64,000 bases of DNA from Nymphaea colorata (lineage: Eukaryota > Streptophyta > Magnoliopsida > Nymphaeales > Nymphaeaceae), in the NCBI RefSeq assembly GCF_008831285.2, contig NC_045150.1, positions 2,058,001-2,122,000 on the forward strand, given 5' to 3'. This document shows positions 42,015 through 54,880 of this stretch, in pieces. Both the position numbers and the translations under genes were made by a program. Under the pieces are notes generated by a model. That model saw only the letters and a list, made by a program, of their open reading frames with translations, made no database searches and was not told where the DNA came from. Each line of letters starts with the position of its first letter. The stretch's first letter is position 1.

Positions 42015-44299
42015 TCAAACGTTGTCTGGCCAAAACTCACGGAAAAACTCGCGGGCGAATTCCACTTCTGCTGCTCGTTTATCTTCCTCAAGCATTTTTC
42101 TCATCCGTTTGGTTAAACCCTTTCGCTTCTTCTGGCAATCCAAATGCTGCCCAAGGAAAAAAAAAAAAAAAAAAGTCTAGATCAACACGTGCTAGGTTAA
42201 GCACAGCACAGAAGATGCCTAGAAAAGTGAAGCTCTTGCTGAATCTGTTAATAAAAACCCATATTTCAGCATGATGGCAGTCTTGACAAGCCTAGATATA
42301 TCAAGACTTCTGGCATTAAACTGATAAAAGGAGAAACTTTGGTTGAGCTTAGCGAAAAGGGCTGCGAAAGATAATTTAGATAAATGGATATAGAAGTTCA
42401 AAGAGAAATAATTAAAATCATAAGAGTAACAGCCAATCTCACGTCTGCTAAAACAAATGAACCTTCAACACCATATGCACCTGTTCAAACTCTTTCTCCT
42501 TCTAGAAGGATACTTAGACTACCTAATCAAATAAGAAGCCAGCACTATAAGCATGACAAACAGAAATCTATCCACTGATGACTGAACCAATGATACACCT
42601 ACATTATTGAATGCATGAACAAGAAACCAACTGATCTTGTAAACGAGTTGAATAAGCTCACCTTCTCTCTTTTTTCTCCATGATCAGAGCCTTCAGAACT
42701 GCCCAATTTAGTTTGACGAGACTTCTCTGCACCTAATCCGCGTTTGTTGTTTTTCACATGTGCTTCTAGAGGCTCCAATCTACCCTGCTCACAGAAAGTA
42801 AACATAAATAGATGATATCGCAAGTATGCTGAAAAATACCCCGATAGAGAAATTGCAGGCCTTATTGTGAATATACTTAAAAAATGCCACGTAAACAAGA
42901 TTCCTAACTGTGATGCAACCAAAGAAGTTCAAAAGAATATAGGTTATTACTTTGTAGGTCAATTTCCACAAGGATGCAATCCCTATCAAAACCATTCCCA
43001 CTACAAAGTTGACAAAGATGCTAAGAAGTTGTTGGGGCACTCAGTTACCAAAATTCCGACCAGTGTGACTAGCGGGTTAATGACTGACCTGTGTTCCAAC
43101 TTCCAAACTAGAGACTAGTTGCCAAACTAGTCTATTCGTCGGCCTAGTTGTTTGGTCAGCCAAGTGATTCCTATCCTATAAATATATAGGTGCATTCTTT
43201 CATATAAACACACGTGCTTATTTATTTATAGCCAATCGGCTTGGACCAAGTAGCTAGAATCAATGAGTCCTTTTATGGTCTTGAACGTCCGACTTCAGAT
43301 TTTGACAAACACAAGAGATTACAAGGGTGGGAAGATTTCCTTTGCAATGGCACACAAATCAGCTAGGGATTCAATTCACATAAAATTCAGACTGAACACG
43401 TAATACCTAGTGGTACTTTCCTCTCTCATGCCTATCTTTCTGAACTAGGCATTGGCCATTAACTTCTTCATATGAATTTTAGCATTGGTATCATACTTGG
43501 AATGTAACATAAACATCAACAACAAAGACATAAAGGAAATAATGAAACTGAAAAAGAAGCACCTACTAAGCTCCAAAACATCTACCCCAAACATACCTGC
43601 TCTAAGGCGCCAAGACCTGTACCTTCCTTCCATCCGCACTTTTTCAACAACTGCCAACATGAAACTTAGTTAACATAGTATACATAAGAAATAATCCAAG
43701 GAAGCAAAAGTACTTCGGAGAAATTTGAAATCTTCACCAGTATCATTATGAGTTAAAAATTTTTATAACGTGGATAAAAAAAAAAAGGACCTGCTAGTGC
43801 CTTAACTAGTGCAGGCCCAAGTAATCAATAGATTCTAAGGCAAATCTTTACGAAATTACAAAACCGATAGACGTGCAGCCACAAACCCAACTCGCCTGTA
43901 ACGGAGAGATAGACAGGGAGTCTCTGTATCTAAAAAACGAAAATAATGAATGACGGGAGAGCAAGAACACACGCAAAAAAAATAAAACAATAATAAAATT
44001 AAAAAGAAAATAAGATATCTGAACACAAACGAAGGAGATCAAAACAAGGTGGTACGTCAAAATAAGGATCTGGGGATTGGTTGATCCCCAAATTCTCAAA
44101 AAGAGTTGGAGCAGCGTGGATCAACAGAAAAAAACCCTAAGAGGACCAGGAACTCAACACCACGACCTAACGACGAGTATCAATAGAAAAAGGAAGAAGA
44201 AGAACAAAAAAAAGGGTTGGGCATTTGAAAGCCAACCTGAAATCCCACGTTCGAAGAGCCGATGGCTCCACTGGTCGAAGGGATGCCGTCCGTCATCAT
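42015..44299 (-). CDS. Small G-patch domain protein (123 aa, 4 exons)
   Basis: Exons (minus): 44237-44299, 43597-43650, 42662-42784, 42015-42146; every junction is in phase 0. The protein starts MMTDGIPSTSGAIGSS. Next comes a G-patch, FQLLKKCGWKEGTGLGALEQGRL-like over residues ~20-45, with the conserved aromatic and glycines, and then EPLEAHVKNNKRGLG. A charged linker (SSEGSDHGEKREK) precedes a basic helix (KKRKGLTKRMRKMLEED) and the end FAREFFREFWPDNV, an ending I associate with small plant D111/G-patch proteins. G-patch proteins activate DEAH-box RNA helicases or bind RNA in splicing and ribosome assembly; the partner here is unknown. The first ATG (44299) follows an in-frame stop. Intron 2 contains a TATA-like CCTATAAATATATAGG patch. 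Confidence 0.9.
43060..43330. mobile_element. Possible short LTR-like insertion in intron 2 of the G-patch gene
   Basis: The segment has a run of CTAGTTG-type motifs (GAGACTAGTTGCCAAACTAG, GGCCTAGTTGTTTGGTC), then CCTATAAATATATAGGTGC and a C/T-rich tail. That layout fits an LTR promoter (TATA box and leader). The ends are not defined. Confidence 0.25.
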
Positions 44300-44900
44300 C
44301 CCTTCTTTCTCCTTGTTGCTGCGTACCTCCTCCTTTTGGAGTCAATAATCAAGATGAACTCCTTCGAACCGCCATCGATGCTAATTAGGTAAATTTTTTA
44401 TTTTCAGCCCCACTATTTATCCATAATTTCAGATACCTGCTAAATTATATATTTTCTACTACAGTAAGCGGTTTAAAAATAAATAAAATCACCAAGCTTT
44501 GTCATCATTCGGAGAGACGACCCATCTGTTAAAAGGCACTCCACATGCAACTGTATAATGCTTTAATCATATGCTCTATTACATGCTGTGACTTATGTGT
44601 TAAGGCGTTCCCCTTACAATGATAAAATGTTTCAACGATTTCAGGTTTGTAAGGGTTTTGTGCCCTCAACTCAGGTACAACCAGCGCTCGAACTTGACTC
44701 AACTCGACAAAAATATTATTATTATTTTTTGAATATATTTTTTATATTTATATATATAATATAAAATATTTATTCAATTTTTATTAAAATTGAATTAGGA
44801 CGGGCTGGGCGGGTTCAGGATCGGTCCATGATAGTTGTGCTTAAGTTCGAGCGATTAAGATGGAGCCCAAGCTGAGCCAACCCAGCCCCAATGCACAATT

Positions 44901-44950
44901 CAATCTTACAACACTCAACTAGTGTCAATCTTACAACACTCAACTAGTGT
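44901..44950. repeat. Exact 25-bp tandem duplication
   Basis: CAATCTTACAACACTCAACT plus AGTGT is repeated without change at 44901-44925 and 44926-44950. Confidence 0.95.
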
Positions 44951-45129
44951 GAAGTGGTTGAACTATTATACAGTCGCAGGTGGGATGCCCTAACAAAAAA
45001 ACATGTTGTCTACATAAGTTGTAAAAAAATATTTTTTTTTATGCTTTGTAATAAAAGCCAAACTTGTTTTTCCAACTCACTCATCATTGACTAGGTAGTC
45101 AGGGCAAAGGTAAATTAAAGTCGTCCTAT

Positions 45130-45570
45130 ACATTAGGGGAACATATTTATATTTGAGTGAAATACATATAAAATATTATATACATATATAGTGATTGGCA
45201 TAAACCAATGGGTTATGGACAAAAACAAGACCATTTAAATATATTGTTTCTAATAAAACCTTACCAATATAATCTTAATTAAAGGTCGATGCAAAATTGT
45301 AGTGCGAAGTGGCTTTTCAATTTGCGTTACACATTAAGTTGATTAATTTGTAGGTTTTAATAGTGTACTTAAATAAGCAAAATGAATGGCTCTCATAACA
45401 TCCACATTTTATTAGTAGAAAAGGTTAACATTTTTTATAAAAATAACTTTATCCATGTTTTATATCAAAATAGTTTTTCAAAAATACATTAGGATGTTTA
45501 TGTTTCATTTAAAATTTAGTAAAAATCCAAAGAATCTATGATTTATCCATGACACTAAGTGTTGGTTTTT
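45130..45570 (-). repeat. Degenerate interspersed repeat, copy B (inverted partner at 12780-13330)
   Basis: Read on the minus strand, this follows the same block order as 12780-13330: ATAAACATCCTAATGTAT, ACTATTTTGATAT, GAGAGCCATTCATTTTG, AATCAACTTAATGTG, then a TTTGTCC-AACCC-TTGGTTTA block. The copies are strongly diverged, so insertion is old. Confidence 0.6.
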
Positions 45571-46052
45571 ACGAACTCTCTCTCTCTTTCTCTCTCTCTC
45601 TCTATATATATATATATTGTGTGTTGAAATCCTCCAACCATATTGAGTTTTGTCTAATCACTACAATTTGAAGCGTTGCATCCAGTGGACATTAATGAGT
45701 AAGGCAGTGATTTGTAAGAGGTCAGAGTGTTTCTCCATATAAACATGGATGGATAATTGTACAAATATATATATAACAATGAGAGAAATATGTGAACTAA
45801 TATTATACAACAAAAATGCTCTATTACATTTTTTTTTATATTTTTTTGTCAACTATAAAAAGTTGAAATTATTCATTGTTCATCTAACATCTAAATGTGT
45901 GTAGTACCTACTACTCTTTCTTTCATTACAACACAGTTGTGATTAAAGTATCACAAATATCGCACACGATAAACTATTGCTAATATTTATGTGGCACGAT
46001 TATCGGTACTTTATAAATCAGTGCGTCTTCTTATGCATGATGCTTCCAATGT

Positions 46053-46055
<3 letters not shown>

Positions 46056-46100
<45 letters not shown>
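46056..46100. repeat. (TA)n microsatellite
   Basis: About 22 TA units. It is the source of spurious Tyr-Ile frames. Confidence 0.95.
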
Positions 46101-46105
<5 letters not shown>

Positions 46106-46393
46106 TAATGAAAATAAACAAGAAAGAACGTGAAACCGTAGAAAGGTGTAAAAATAGCTTTATCTTGATAGTTGTTAGTTGTTTTTGAAAGTTCACTTGA
46201 ACGCGAACAACTAAGAAATAAGGTTCTTTTTTGAGATTGTGTTTAAGATGGAGGGCTTTAAATAGATTTTGTTTTGGTCAGGCTTCATGAAAGGGAACCG
46301 AGTTACCTTGGTACTGCACGGGGCAAGAACACGCAGGACGCCACGGTCGTCGGCGACTCTGGCAGAGCTGCTCAGTGGAGGGTCGGGATTGGA

Positions 46394-49300
46394 ATGGCGA
46401 TGGAAGCGGTCGAGGAGGAGGAGGAGGAGAGACGGCGGGTGGCGGCGATGGGTTCCTACAGGGGGACGGTGCTGGCGATGAGGGACGCGGCGGAGGAAAT
46501 CCTTCTGCTATGGGCGTTCCGGCAGCCTTCTGCCAGGCCTCCCAACGCCTTCGCGCGCCAGTCGTCGCTTTCTCTCAAGATCGAAGCATGCGGCCACAAC
46601 CTCATCGTCCACCAGTCCCCGTCCTCGTTGGTAAGCTCTAAAACAGTACTTGTGATTCAGTGTCAACGATGGTTTCGTTGGTTGTCAGTTATCACAAGGC
46701 ACAGCTTGCAGTTGGAGTCCTTTTTCCAAAATTTTGGTGTTCACCCATGATGAATATTTTAATCCCATTGCTAAAATATGATCGTCTAATTGGTAGCTAG
46801 TTGAAACTGGTCTCCATGACAAGTGGATGTTGAAAATGTTTTTCTTATATGATGGTCTTGATAATGCTGGTTATATTGAACTTCCTACAAATTTGGTAAA
46901 CCATCTTCTTATCCTTAGTATATCTGCAAACTTAAAGAACGCGCGTTATGGTCTTAAACAAGAACCGAATGCATGGTCCGTTAGATATGTTATCTCCAGC
47001 ATCACATTGGGATTGAACGATGGCAACATGTTCACTAGATTCTGTTTATGATTAATTGACAACCCGTATTTAGGAAAATTCAATGGAATAACTAAGCTTT
47101 ATAACAGTTATGGAAGACATATGTTTGTAGGAACCAGCATAAGTCAATGGGAACATCCACGGAGATGAATTACGGCTGAAGAAGAACGGGAGACTCTTAG
47201 AAGATTACCATGTAGAACTAGATAGCAGGGATCAATATATTTGACTATATCTCATCCCTGAGTCAACTGACTTCTTGTTGTGCCATTGGAACAGGCTTTT
47301 TCCTACTTTGCAAATGCTTTCACATATATCATGTAGGTAGGAACGTGTGTGAATCCATGAACCCATTTTTGCCACATATAGTCGCAATAAGGAGGATTAC
47401 AGGGTATGTTTTGTTACTTGCAATCATGAAAGCATATGTACCTGACTACCGGTTTCTTTAGAGTTTAGAGTTGACAGTTTCAGATGTGGAAATTGCCAGT
47501 GAGTTAAAACTTGTAATCTACTCATTTTTTTGCTTCAGTTATTGTCTCAGGCATTGTCTCGTGTTGAACCCAGAAGAACGTAATCTTGCTCTGTCTTCCA
47601 CTAAAGCCACCAAACACATAGCGACGATCATGAAGGCTGAGGACTTTATTTAACTTAAGGTTGTTTTTGCAGTCTTCTTGGAGATCTTGGCTGTAAGACC
47701 AATTATGCTGGATGTGATAATTCAGTGCAATTCATCTTGCAAACGAAATGTACTCGTGTTCTGTTTGCCTCCAAAATGGGGAGTCCTTTTAAGGGACAGT
47801 AAAAGTAACTCTTAAAAGTAACTCGTTTCTTTACTTACTATACTAATGTAGATAATTCTCAGCCTTAGATTCACTTCAATGCCATGTTTATCAAGCAACA
47901 CACCCATTTTCACGTTAGACAAGTTATCAATAGGTTTCACTTTGGCTACCAAACTTTCCAGTCTCCTGTATATATATATATTTTTTCGATTGGAAACTTG
48001 CTCATAGCAACAAGTCAACAACCCTTGAGCTCTACAACTATTGAAGTTCTCGGGGAGTTCTCAAAGAAGTTCATTTGGAGTCTTGGTAACAGAAATAATT
48101 GGAGAATCTGATATTCTGCCGTTCAACCTCCATATGACCAGCAAAGTACACCTAAAGTCATTTACAACCATATTCGACAGATGCCAAGTTGACCACCCTT
48201 ATACTGACATTCAGACGATTGAGTAGAAAAATGTAGTATTTAGTTGTTGTAAAAGGTATATCATAACGTGTATCGATCAGGCCGACCTATATGTTGTATC
48301 GTAGATCGTAATGTATCATAAATGTAGTGTAGTGTATTATTGTAAAATTAATTTTTTTAATTCAAGAAAATACAAAAATCTTAGAAAAGATAGTGAAAAA
48401 AACAAAAAAAATCAGGAAAAATGTGTTCCGCATAAAAAACACATTTCACATAAAGATGTTCATGATTCATCATTCATAAGCCAGAATATATCAACAACAC
48501 ATTCAGAAATGAGAAATCATCGATTCAGAATAACATAATAAGCATCAATCACAAGTTTAAAATGTTATAGATTATATCACAAGTCCACACAATATAATTC
48601 ATTATTGCCAAGTACCATATATCATGATTATCGTCCAGACATCAATCAATGATAATCGTCATCATCCTCAAATTCATCCTCATTTTCTTTGTTAATTGCT
48701 TTAAATTGTAATTTTCAATGCCTTCAAATGGAATGTGTTCACCAACATATGATTGATTTTTTTAGAAAACCGGTAAAAGTTGAAACCTCCCCCTCCCACA
48801 GCTCTTATAGATGTTTAGAAAGTGGAAGGGAGGAGCTATTTGAAAAAGAAGCTAAAAAAACAAGGTTTTCCCTTTTTGTCCCCATATCATAAAATATGGG
48901 GGCATATTGGACGTATCGTACGATATGGCCCTTGTATCGCATGATACGGGCGGTATGCCTACAATACACAGGCGTGTCTTGTATCATAGGCATATCGTAT
49001 AGGTTTCTCAAATCTATACGATACGTATTGCACGATATTGATAAAACTTACACCCAACCTAGATAGCATGCCAGCATGTTCTCATCTTAATTTTGTTTGT
49101 TTCAAGTTTCAACATGCATAGCAAAGAAGGAATTAGAAGAAGAATAAAGTAAGGTGAAGGCAAAGGAGAGAAGGAAAAAAGGCTCACCTTGTGTCTGCTT
49201 TCATTAATATTGTTGCTATGGTTTGAGACGGTAGCTGGATGGAGGTACACCCTTGGATACTAATCCATCAAGCAAAGAGGAGGAGGTAGAAAAGATCAGA

Positions 49301-52300
49301 AAAAAGAAATAAAAAGGTGGAATTGCACACTGAACCTGCTAAACAGCAAGCTTATACTTTTTGTCTCTCTACATGCTAAGTCAAACAAGTTCTGATTTCT
49401 GTATAGTGGTTTTACATAAAAAGTTTGATATAAAATGTTGTTTCAACCTTTTACACACAACTGCTGTTGGTGGAATGGGTCAGATGCCAGTTTGCACATG
49501 ACGTTGCAATTTTGCTGCAAATGTTTCAATTTTTTTTTAGCTGATCATCACTTTTTTGGATTAGTTACCAACTTGGAAAAATTTTCAGCTTGTGCAAAGG
49601 CCTTCACACAAGTAGAATGAGCTAAGATGGCATGACTGAGTTGTGATTACTTTAGTTTGGTCTGCTCAAAAGTGGATCTTCATGCACCTGAAGATTGATG
49701 GTCTAAGATCTAACTGCACCAAGATCGCCACTCAATGAGATCTTAGGCTTTGTATTTGATACAAGTGGTCATTGTGATGAGGGAACCATGAATGCCACTT
49801 TCTACCTGCAAGAAAGTTCTTGGTGAGACTTTGACAGAAAGTGCTGCAACGTGGCAAGGGCTATTGTGGCTTAGTTCAAGCTTACAGTGGCCGGGTCATA
49901 GTTTTACCTATATTTCAATTAAATTGGATTACCTCAACTTTTCTTGGTTTTTTTTCTTTTCCTATTTGTTGGTTTTCTGATGAATGATATGCTGTTTTAT
50001 CACTAAGGCTTATTTATGGATAGTTCTTATTGCCTTTGGGAAAGTAAAGTAACAAATAGGTCCACCTAAGATGCTGTTTCAGACGTTAAGATACCCTCAA
50101 CCCCGTGTCTTTGCTCTAATAATCCTTCTCCATTTTAGGGTACACCTGGAGTAACTGGTGCTGTAATGTGGGACAGTGGTGTCGTTCTTGCAAAGTTCTT
50201 GGAGCATGCTGTCGATTCCGGTTCACTCGATCTTCAAGGAAAAAAGGCTGTAGAACTCGGCTCAGGATGTGGACTGGTAGGGTAAGATCTTGGTAGCAAG
50301 AAGTTCAAAATGGTTGATAGTAGTAGCAGATTTTTGTTCTTGCTTGATCTTTATGAAAGTATGAGCTGAGTCACCATTTTGATAATTAGATGGATAGAAA
50401 TTTGGTAGCACAAGCCTGCTAATGAAAATGACCCACTGCTCATATGTGGAACAACTTTATCTGAATTGCCACTTCTTAAACAAGGAGTCAGTAGTATGCA
50501 AGTGGTTTAAAGCAAGATTATCCATACCAACCTTTGTTGAATATCTCTGACTCTGATCAGCTGATTCTCCATGATGGCCATATTCTTTTCTTCATATGTC
50601 CAAGGAGAGGCCAATTGCTCACGCAAATCGTCACTATTGCTGGATGTGTCAGTGTGAATGGTATACCATTAACTAAACCTTAATAACCTCAAAGACTATT
50701 TCAAGGTTTTAAGTAAACCCTAGACCGAGAGTTCAGGTATTTGTCATGGCCTTCATAGCAGTTAGCATTTTGAGTTTATGCCTACAGCATTTTAGCTTCT
50801 CTATCATTAAGCTGGTTTCATTGCATGTTTCAGTTGCATTGGTGCCCTACTTGGAGCTGAAGTCATTCTAACAGATTTGCCTGATCGATTGAAACTACTG
50901 AGGAAGAATGTTGAAGACAACCTGAGCCACGGTCAAATACGAGGTTCTGCCGTAGTTTCTGAGCTCACATGGGGAGATGATTTATACCTTGAGTTGATCG
51001 ATCCCTTACCGGACTTTGGTGACAACCTTCTCACCTTTTCTGTTCTTTTATTTTAGATAATAGTCATCCTAAAGTTTCCAATGTTAAATTTCTAGATGTT
51101 GCCTTGCCTGCTGGTCCCATAAGGTTTTGTTGACATTGGTGCCAATTCTATCAGTTCCCAAGTTTATGAAAATGATTTTTAAAATGGTTTAACCAGCTAA
51201 CATATGTCTAGTTTTAGCTCCAAGGAGAAGGATATATTCTAGAGTGACAGGGTAAGGGTATCAACTAAATAGGTTTTCTTGTTAACTTTATTGCATAATT
51301 TATGGAAGTCTAGTCCATTTCTGTAGGTTGTCTTATTTTACTTTTTAATATTTTATTCCTTAAACTCTTGCTGAAGGAGACACCACAAAACTGGTCTGTC
51401 AAAATCTTCACCATCAAATAGCTCGAATCAAGTACTTATTGCTCTAGAGTACATAACTGCGAGTGAGCAGTTAGAACAACAATGTACTTCTAACGAATCA
51501 ACTGAGTCAGGTCAAGATGCTTAAACAAGTAGACATTCATGTAATTGTGGATAGGAAGTTAATTAGCTGAAGGCTGAAACTTGTCTCGTGATTTTGAATG
51601 ACTGGTTCATGATTTCTGCATTAATCAGTGAAACCAATTCATTGAAGAGAAAAGAGAACTTCCATGAGTTGTAATTCACTTTACATGATTTTCGAGGTCA
51701 TAGGATATGGTAAGGTCTGTTTAAGATAAATGTCAAATTATTAAAGTATGAGTATCTATTTGAAGATGCATCATTATATGCAAAATGATTTGATAGATAT
51801 GTGTTTTCATTTCAAGATTATCCCACTGTGAAGCTGTCTTACCGTGAGACTGCTTCATTCAGCATGTTGACTATCGGGGGGGTTCCATGCCCCTGAACAA
51901 TTTCTTCAAGTCGGCCTTCCCCTGAAGAAATTTTTCAGGAATTTCAGTTGGATCTCTACAGATACGACTGAGAATACGGAAAAGCAGTACGAAAGTCTTT
52001 TAAAACGGATAAATCATCCCTGTTGCACAAGCTGGAACACATTCATCTCGATAAATCCAAGGGTTGAAACACGTCCTGATAGATTTACATAATCTGTCTT
52101 TGGCATGTTTTTTTTCTGAAACGTTTGAGGAGAGAAAAGGTCCACATCAAACATTGTCTTATAGTTGAGCCATTTTGAGGGATTCAAGGGGACTGTACGT
52201 CAGCTTTTGACATGGGAGCAGCTGCAGCTCGTGCCAGAAAAAAATGTCACTGATTCAAGCTGAACTTAGTATTCCAGTGCTGTCTTTTTTGTTGTAATGT

Positions 52301-52701
52301 AGATAATTTCAGCCCTCGTGGTTTAAGAGCATACGAGGAATATTATCTTTCTTCTTTTGTAGTATTTGGATCGGATGTTGTCTATAATGAAGCTGCTGTC
52401 GATGATTTGCTTATCACCCTCAGGCAACTATCTACAAATCATACCACCATTTTCATATCAGGAGAACTGCGAAATGGTTAGGTCATTGTTTTTGCTCTGT
52501 CCCTCCCTCTCTCTCTCTCTCTCTCTAAGACAGACGTTAACCAATATGCATTTTTTTGCAGATGTTGTACTCGAATACTTTTTAGAAGCTGCCATGAAGG
52601 ATTTTACAGTTGGGCAAGTGGAACAGTCCCAGTGGCATCCGGACTATCAGAACGAACGAATAGTTATTTTTGTTCTAGTCAAGAAAAAGTTTGTGGCCTA
52701 A
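46394..52701 (+). CDS. METTL21-like SAM-dependent protein-lysine methyltransferase (272 aa, 5 exons)
   Basis: A seven-beta-strand methyltransferase of the METTL21/FAM86 group, whose known members methylate lysines on chaperones and translation factors using S-adenosylmethionine. Exons: 46394-46630, 50139-50281, 50834-51018, 52363-52476, 52562-52701; phases agree throughout. Residues 1-79 carry an acidic/basic N-terminus (AVEEEEEERRR). The core follows with GVTGAVMWDSG, motif I VELGSGCGLVG (~117-127), the acidic loop ILTDLPD, the conserved LTWGDD, and the family's post-motif-II DxxY as SDVVYNE. The C-terminal half ends NERIVIFVLVKKKFVA. The ATG at 46394 is the first in frame in the GC-rich first exon; a frame extends upstream but without ATG. 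Intron 1 (3.5 kb) is packed with transposon debris. The substrate cannot be inferred. Confidence 0.92.
46745..47800 (+). mobile_element. Decayed Ty1/copia retrotransposon fragment in METTL21-like intron 1
   Basis: Broken frames hold reverse-transcriptase landmarks in order. A block FNPIAK, KMFFLYDGLDNAGYIELP and LKNARYGLKQEPNAWSVRY match the copia RT region with its LYGLKQxPRAW signature. Farther on, NLALSSTKATKHIATIMKA matches the copia RNase H 'ALSSTEAEYIAA' motif. Stops and frameshifts abound, and no LTRs were identified. It lies on the host gene strand. Confidence 0.65.
48230..49050. mobile_element. Possible non-autonomous DNA transposon rich in GTATCG/CGATAC motifs
   Basis: Both edges are crowded with TATCGTA, GTATCG, CGATAC and ATACGATAC words (48258-48330 and 48905-49040) around an AT-rich centre. 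The sequence folds on itself at several places (for example ATCGTACGAT near 48914). Such ends occur in plant MULE/hAT relics. An exact inverted repeat and a target duplication were not found. Confidence 0.35.
52501..52526. repeat. (CT)n tract in the short intron before the last METTL21-like exon
   Basis: About 11 CT units in an 85-base intron. It probably forms part of its polypyrimidine-rich body. Confidence 0.8.
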
Positions 52702-54711
52702 CTTGACGATGGTCTTCATTTTACTTTTTGTTCAGCCCATGTTTTTCTTTCATCTTCTCTCGCTTTGGAAGTAATCCATCAATCAGCTAGCCTTCTTCAG
52801 CTGTTTGCATTAAAACTATAAATAAGAGAAATGCTACTTGAACAAGGTATGTCATGTACAAAATACTAGTCTGCAGTTTTTCTGTTTTTGACCCCAAAAA
52901 ACCATAATTTTGCCTCGAAGGTTTTTGAAGTCATGGCTGCAATGTAGAAGTTCCCACCCTCTGAATTCCATAAGCATTTTCCTTACCATGTGGAAGTTCA
53001 TGCAATGTATATCTTCTGATGAGATCGAAGAGGCCATATTAGATGACTTTGAAGTCTGGAGTTCTATTTTCTCTTTTCCAGTAAGGGAATGTTTCATTTA
53101 AGAGACCATATTTTACCTCTAATCTTGAACATGTCCTTACAGTTTATGATTTTATTATATGGGTCTTCAGTTTTTCTGAAGTAAAATAAGCGCTTGCCTT
53201 TTCCTTTTTCTTTTGATTCTAATTAACATCTAACTCATGATGAAAGAAGGCAATGAATCTGATATTCCTGCTCACACAAAAGGTGAGGAAATTTCTTAAC
53301 TTAAGAAGTTAAGTGTTGAAAAATATAAGTTTCATGCGTTTTAGCATATCATCATTTACTTCGACGCCCTTTTTTGGTTGTCAACAAGCAAGGCCTCTCT
53401 ATCATGGGTATCAGAAACGTGTTGCCTGTGTGGTGTATAAAACTTTAGCCAGAATGACGGCCTCTAAGTGGAACTTTCTCAAAAATTCATATATTTTCCA
53501 CCTGTTACTTCTTAATCACAGGAACAATGCAACGTTCACACACAGCATCATAGTCAATCTTTATTATTATTATTTTCTTTTTTAACCTAACAATATGAAG
53601 CCGGGAAACAAGCAGCATTGTTGAAAGCGCCAAAATTAAATACGAATACATTTTTATTTGCTTACTTTTGATGTATTTAATAATAAAAAATTCATTAATG
53701 AGGGCGAGGCCTTGCCAACTGTAAGAAGAGGCCCCTATTCGTGTACCAAATTTTAAAGTTCGAAGGCTCTCTTATCCAAGCTCAGAAAACGATATAAGAA
53801 AATACTCTTCCCCCATCTAGTTTAAATTTTTAATGAAACGTTTGGCTGACACAAAGACGAGGTATTTTGGGGTGTCATCAAAATTGAGTTTGAGGAAAGT
53901 TTAGTTTTTCTTTGTAAAAGTAGTGAAAAATCTCGATCCCAATAGCATAACCATGAATTTTGAGCTTATGGTACTAATTAAAAAACTCTTAAAAGTATAC
54001 AAATGAGTAAATGTTTAAGGTAACAGTATGAAACTAAATAATTTAAGTGAAACTGGTGTGGGCAATGTGGCTTCTGCCGCTGCTTTATCAGCTTATTCAT
54101 AAAACCCGAGTTTTAAATGTCTCACCAAAAATTTAAAAACCCATGTTTTTTAACTCATTAAAAAAAACTTTATTTTTCTGTGTTAGTCTTCTAAGTATGT
54201 ACTTGGAGAGAAATATGAAAAACTCAAAAGTGGAAAAAAAGTAAATTACCATTTATGGAAAGACAAAAATGCCCTCAAGCAGTGACCTGGTGGCTTATAA
54301 CTGCATTCGGCATTATACAACGGTAAAATACGTAAACTTCTTAACGGTTGTTGTAAATTTCACCATTGCAAGTGAAATTCCTCATAAAATATTCATGCAA
54401 ACATAGCCACAAAATTTTAGATATCCTTTCTAGGTGATTTGGCGCGCAACAAGTAGTTTTCTGAATTTTGATTGGACCCAGGGGGCTTGACTGAAAATCT
54501 TATCAAATGCTATCCAAACAAACATGCTGTTGGGCAGACATACGTTGAACAGATGGATTAATTATCAAACAAGTACTAACATGAATCTACCTCTTATATA
54601 ACACCTCCCTTAGCGACGGCTGTACGTGATACTAATCCTCTTGATTTGGGTGGAGTTTTTTTTTTCTGTGTTCAAGTTTAACAAATGATAAACATATATT
54701 GATTTACCTAA
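52702..54711. other. Intergenic DNA downstream of the METTL21-like gene
   Basis: The first ~200 bp are probably 3' UTR. The rest is AT-rich and without recognisable coding potential. Near 54050-54080 there is a GTGTGGGCAATGTGG motif like those at ~2000 and ~40590. Confidence 0.4.
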
Positions 54712-54880
54712 TAGGGGTAGAGCCAAAAAACTTTGTTGAGGCAGACCAAAATAAAGTTTAAAATTTTGACTATGTTTGAAATATATTTTTTTAAAATTTT
54801 TATATAACAACTGAAATTTTTTAAAATTTATATGTAATTTTTTTTTTAATTTTGAGGTAGGGCCAGGCCCATACATGCCC
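54712..54880 (+). repeat. Interspersed repeat, copy 2 (first copy at 876-1050)
   Basis: Head GGGGTAGAGCCAAAAAAC, then AAAGTTTAAAATTTTGAC, repeated TTTAAAATTTTTATATAAC blocks and a tail GGTAGGGCCAGGCCCATACA. Same order and strand as 876-1050. Confidence 0.55.

Noticed and set aside
42867-43118. 83-codon plus-strand ORF in the G-patch intron
   Set aside because: It lies within an intron of a gene on the other strand. No domain recognised, composition ordinary.
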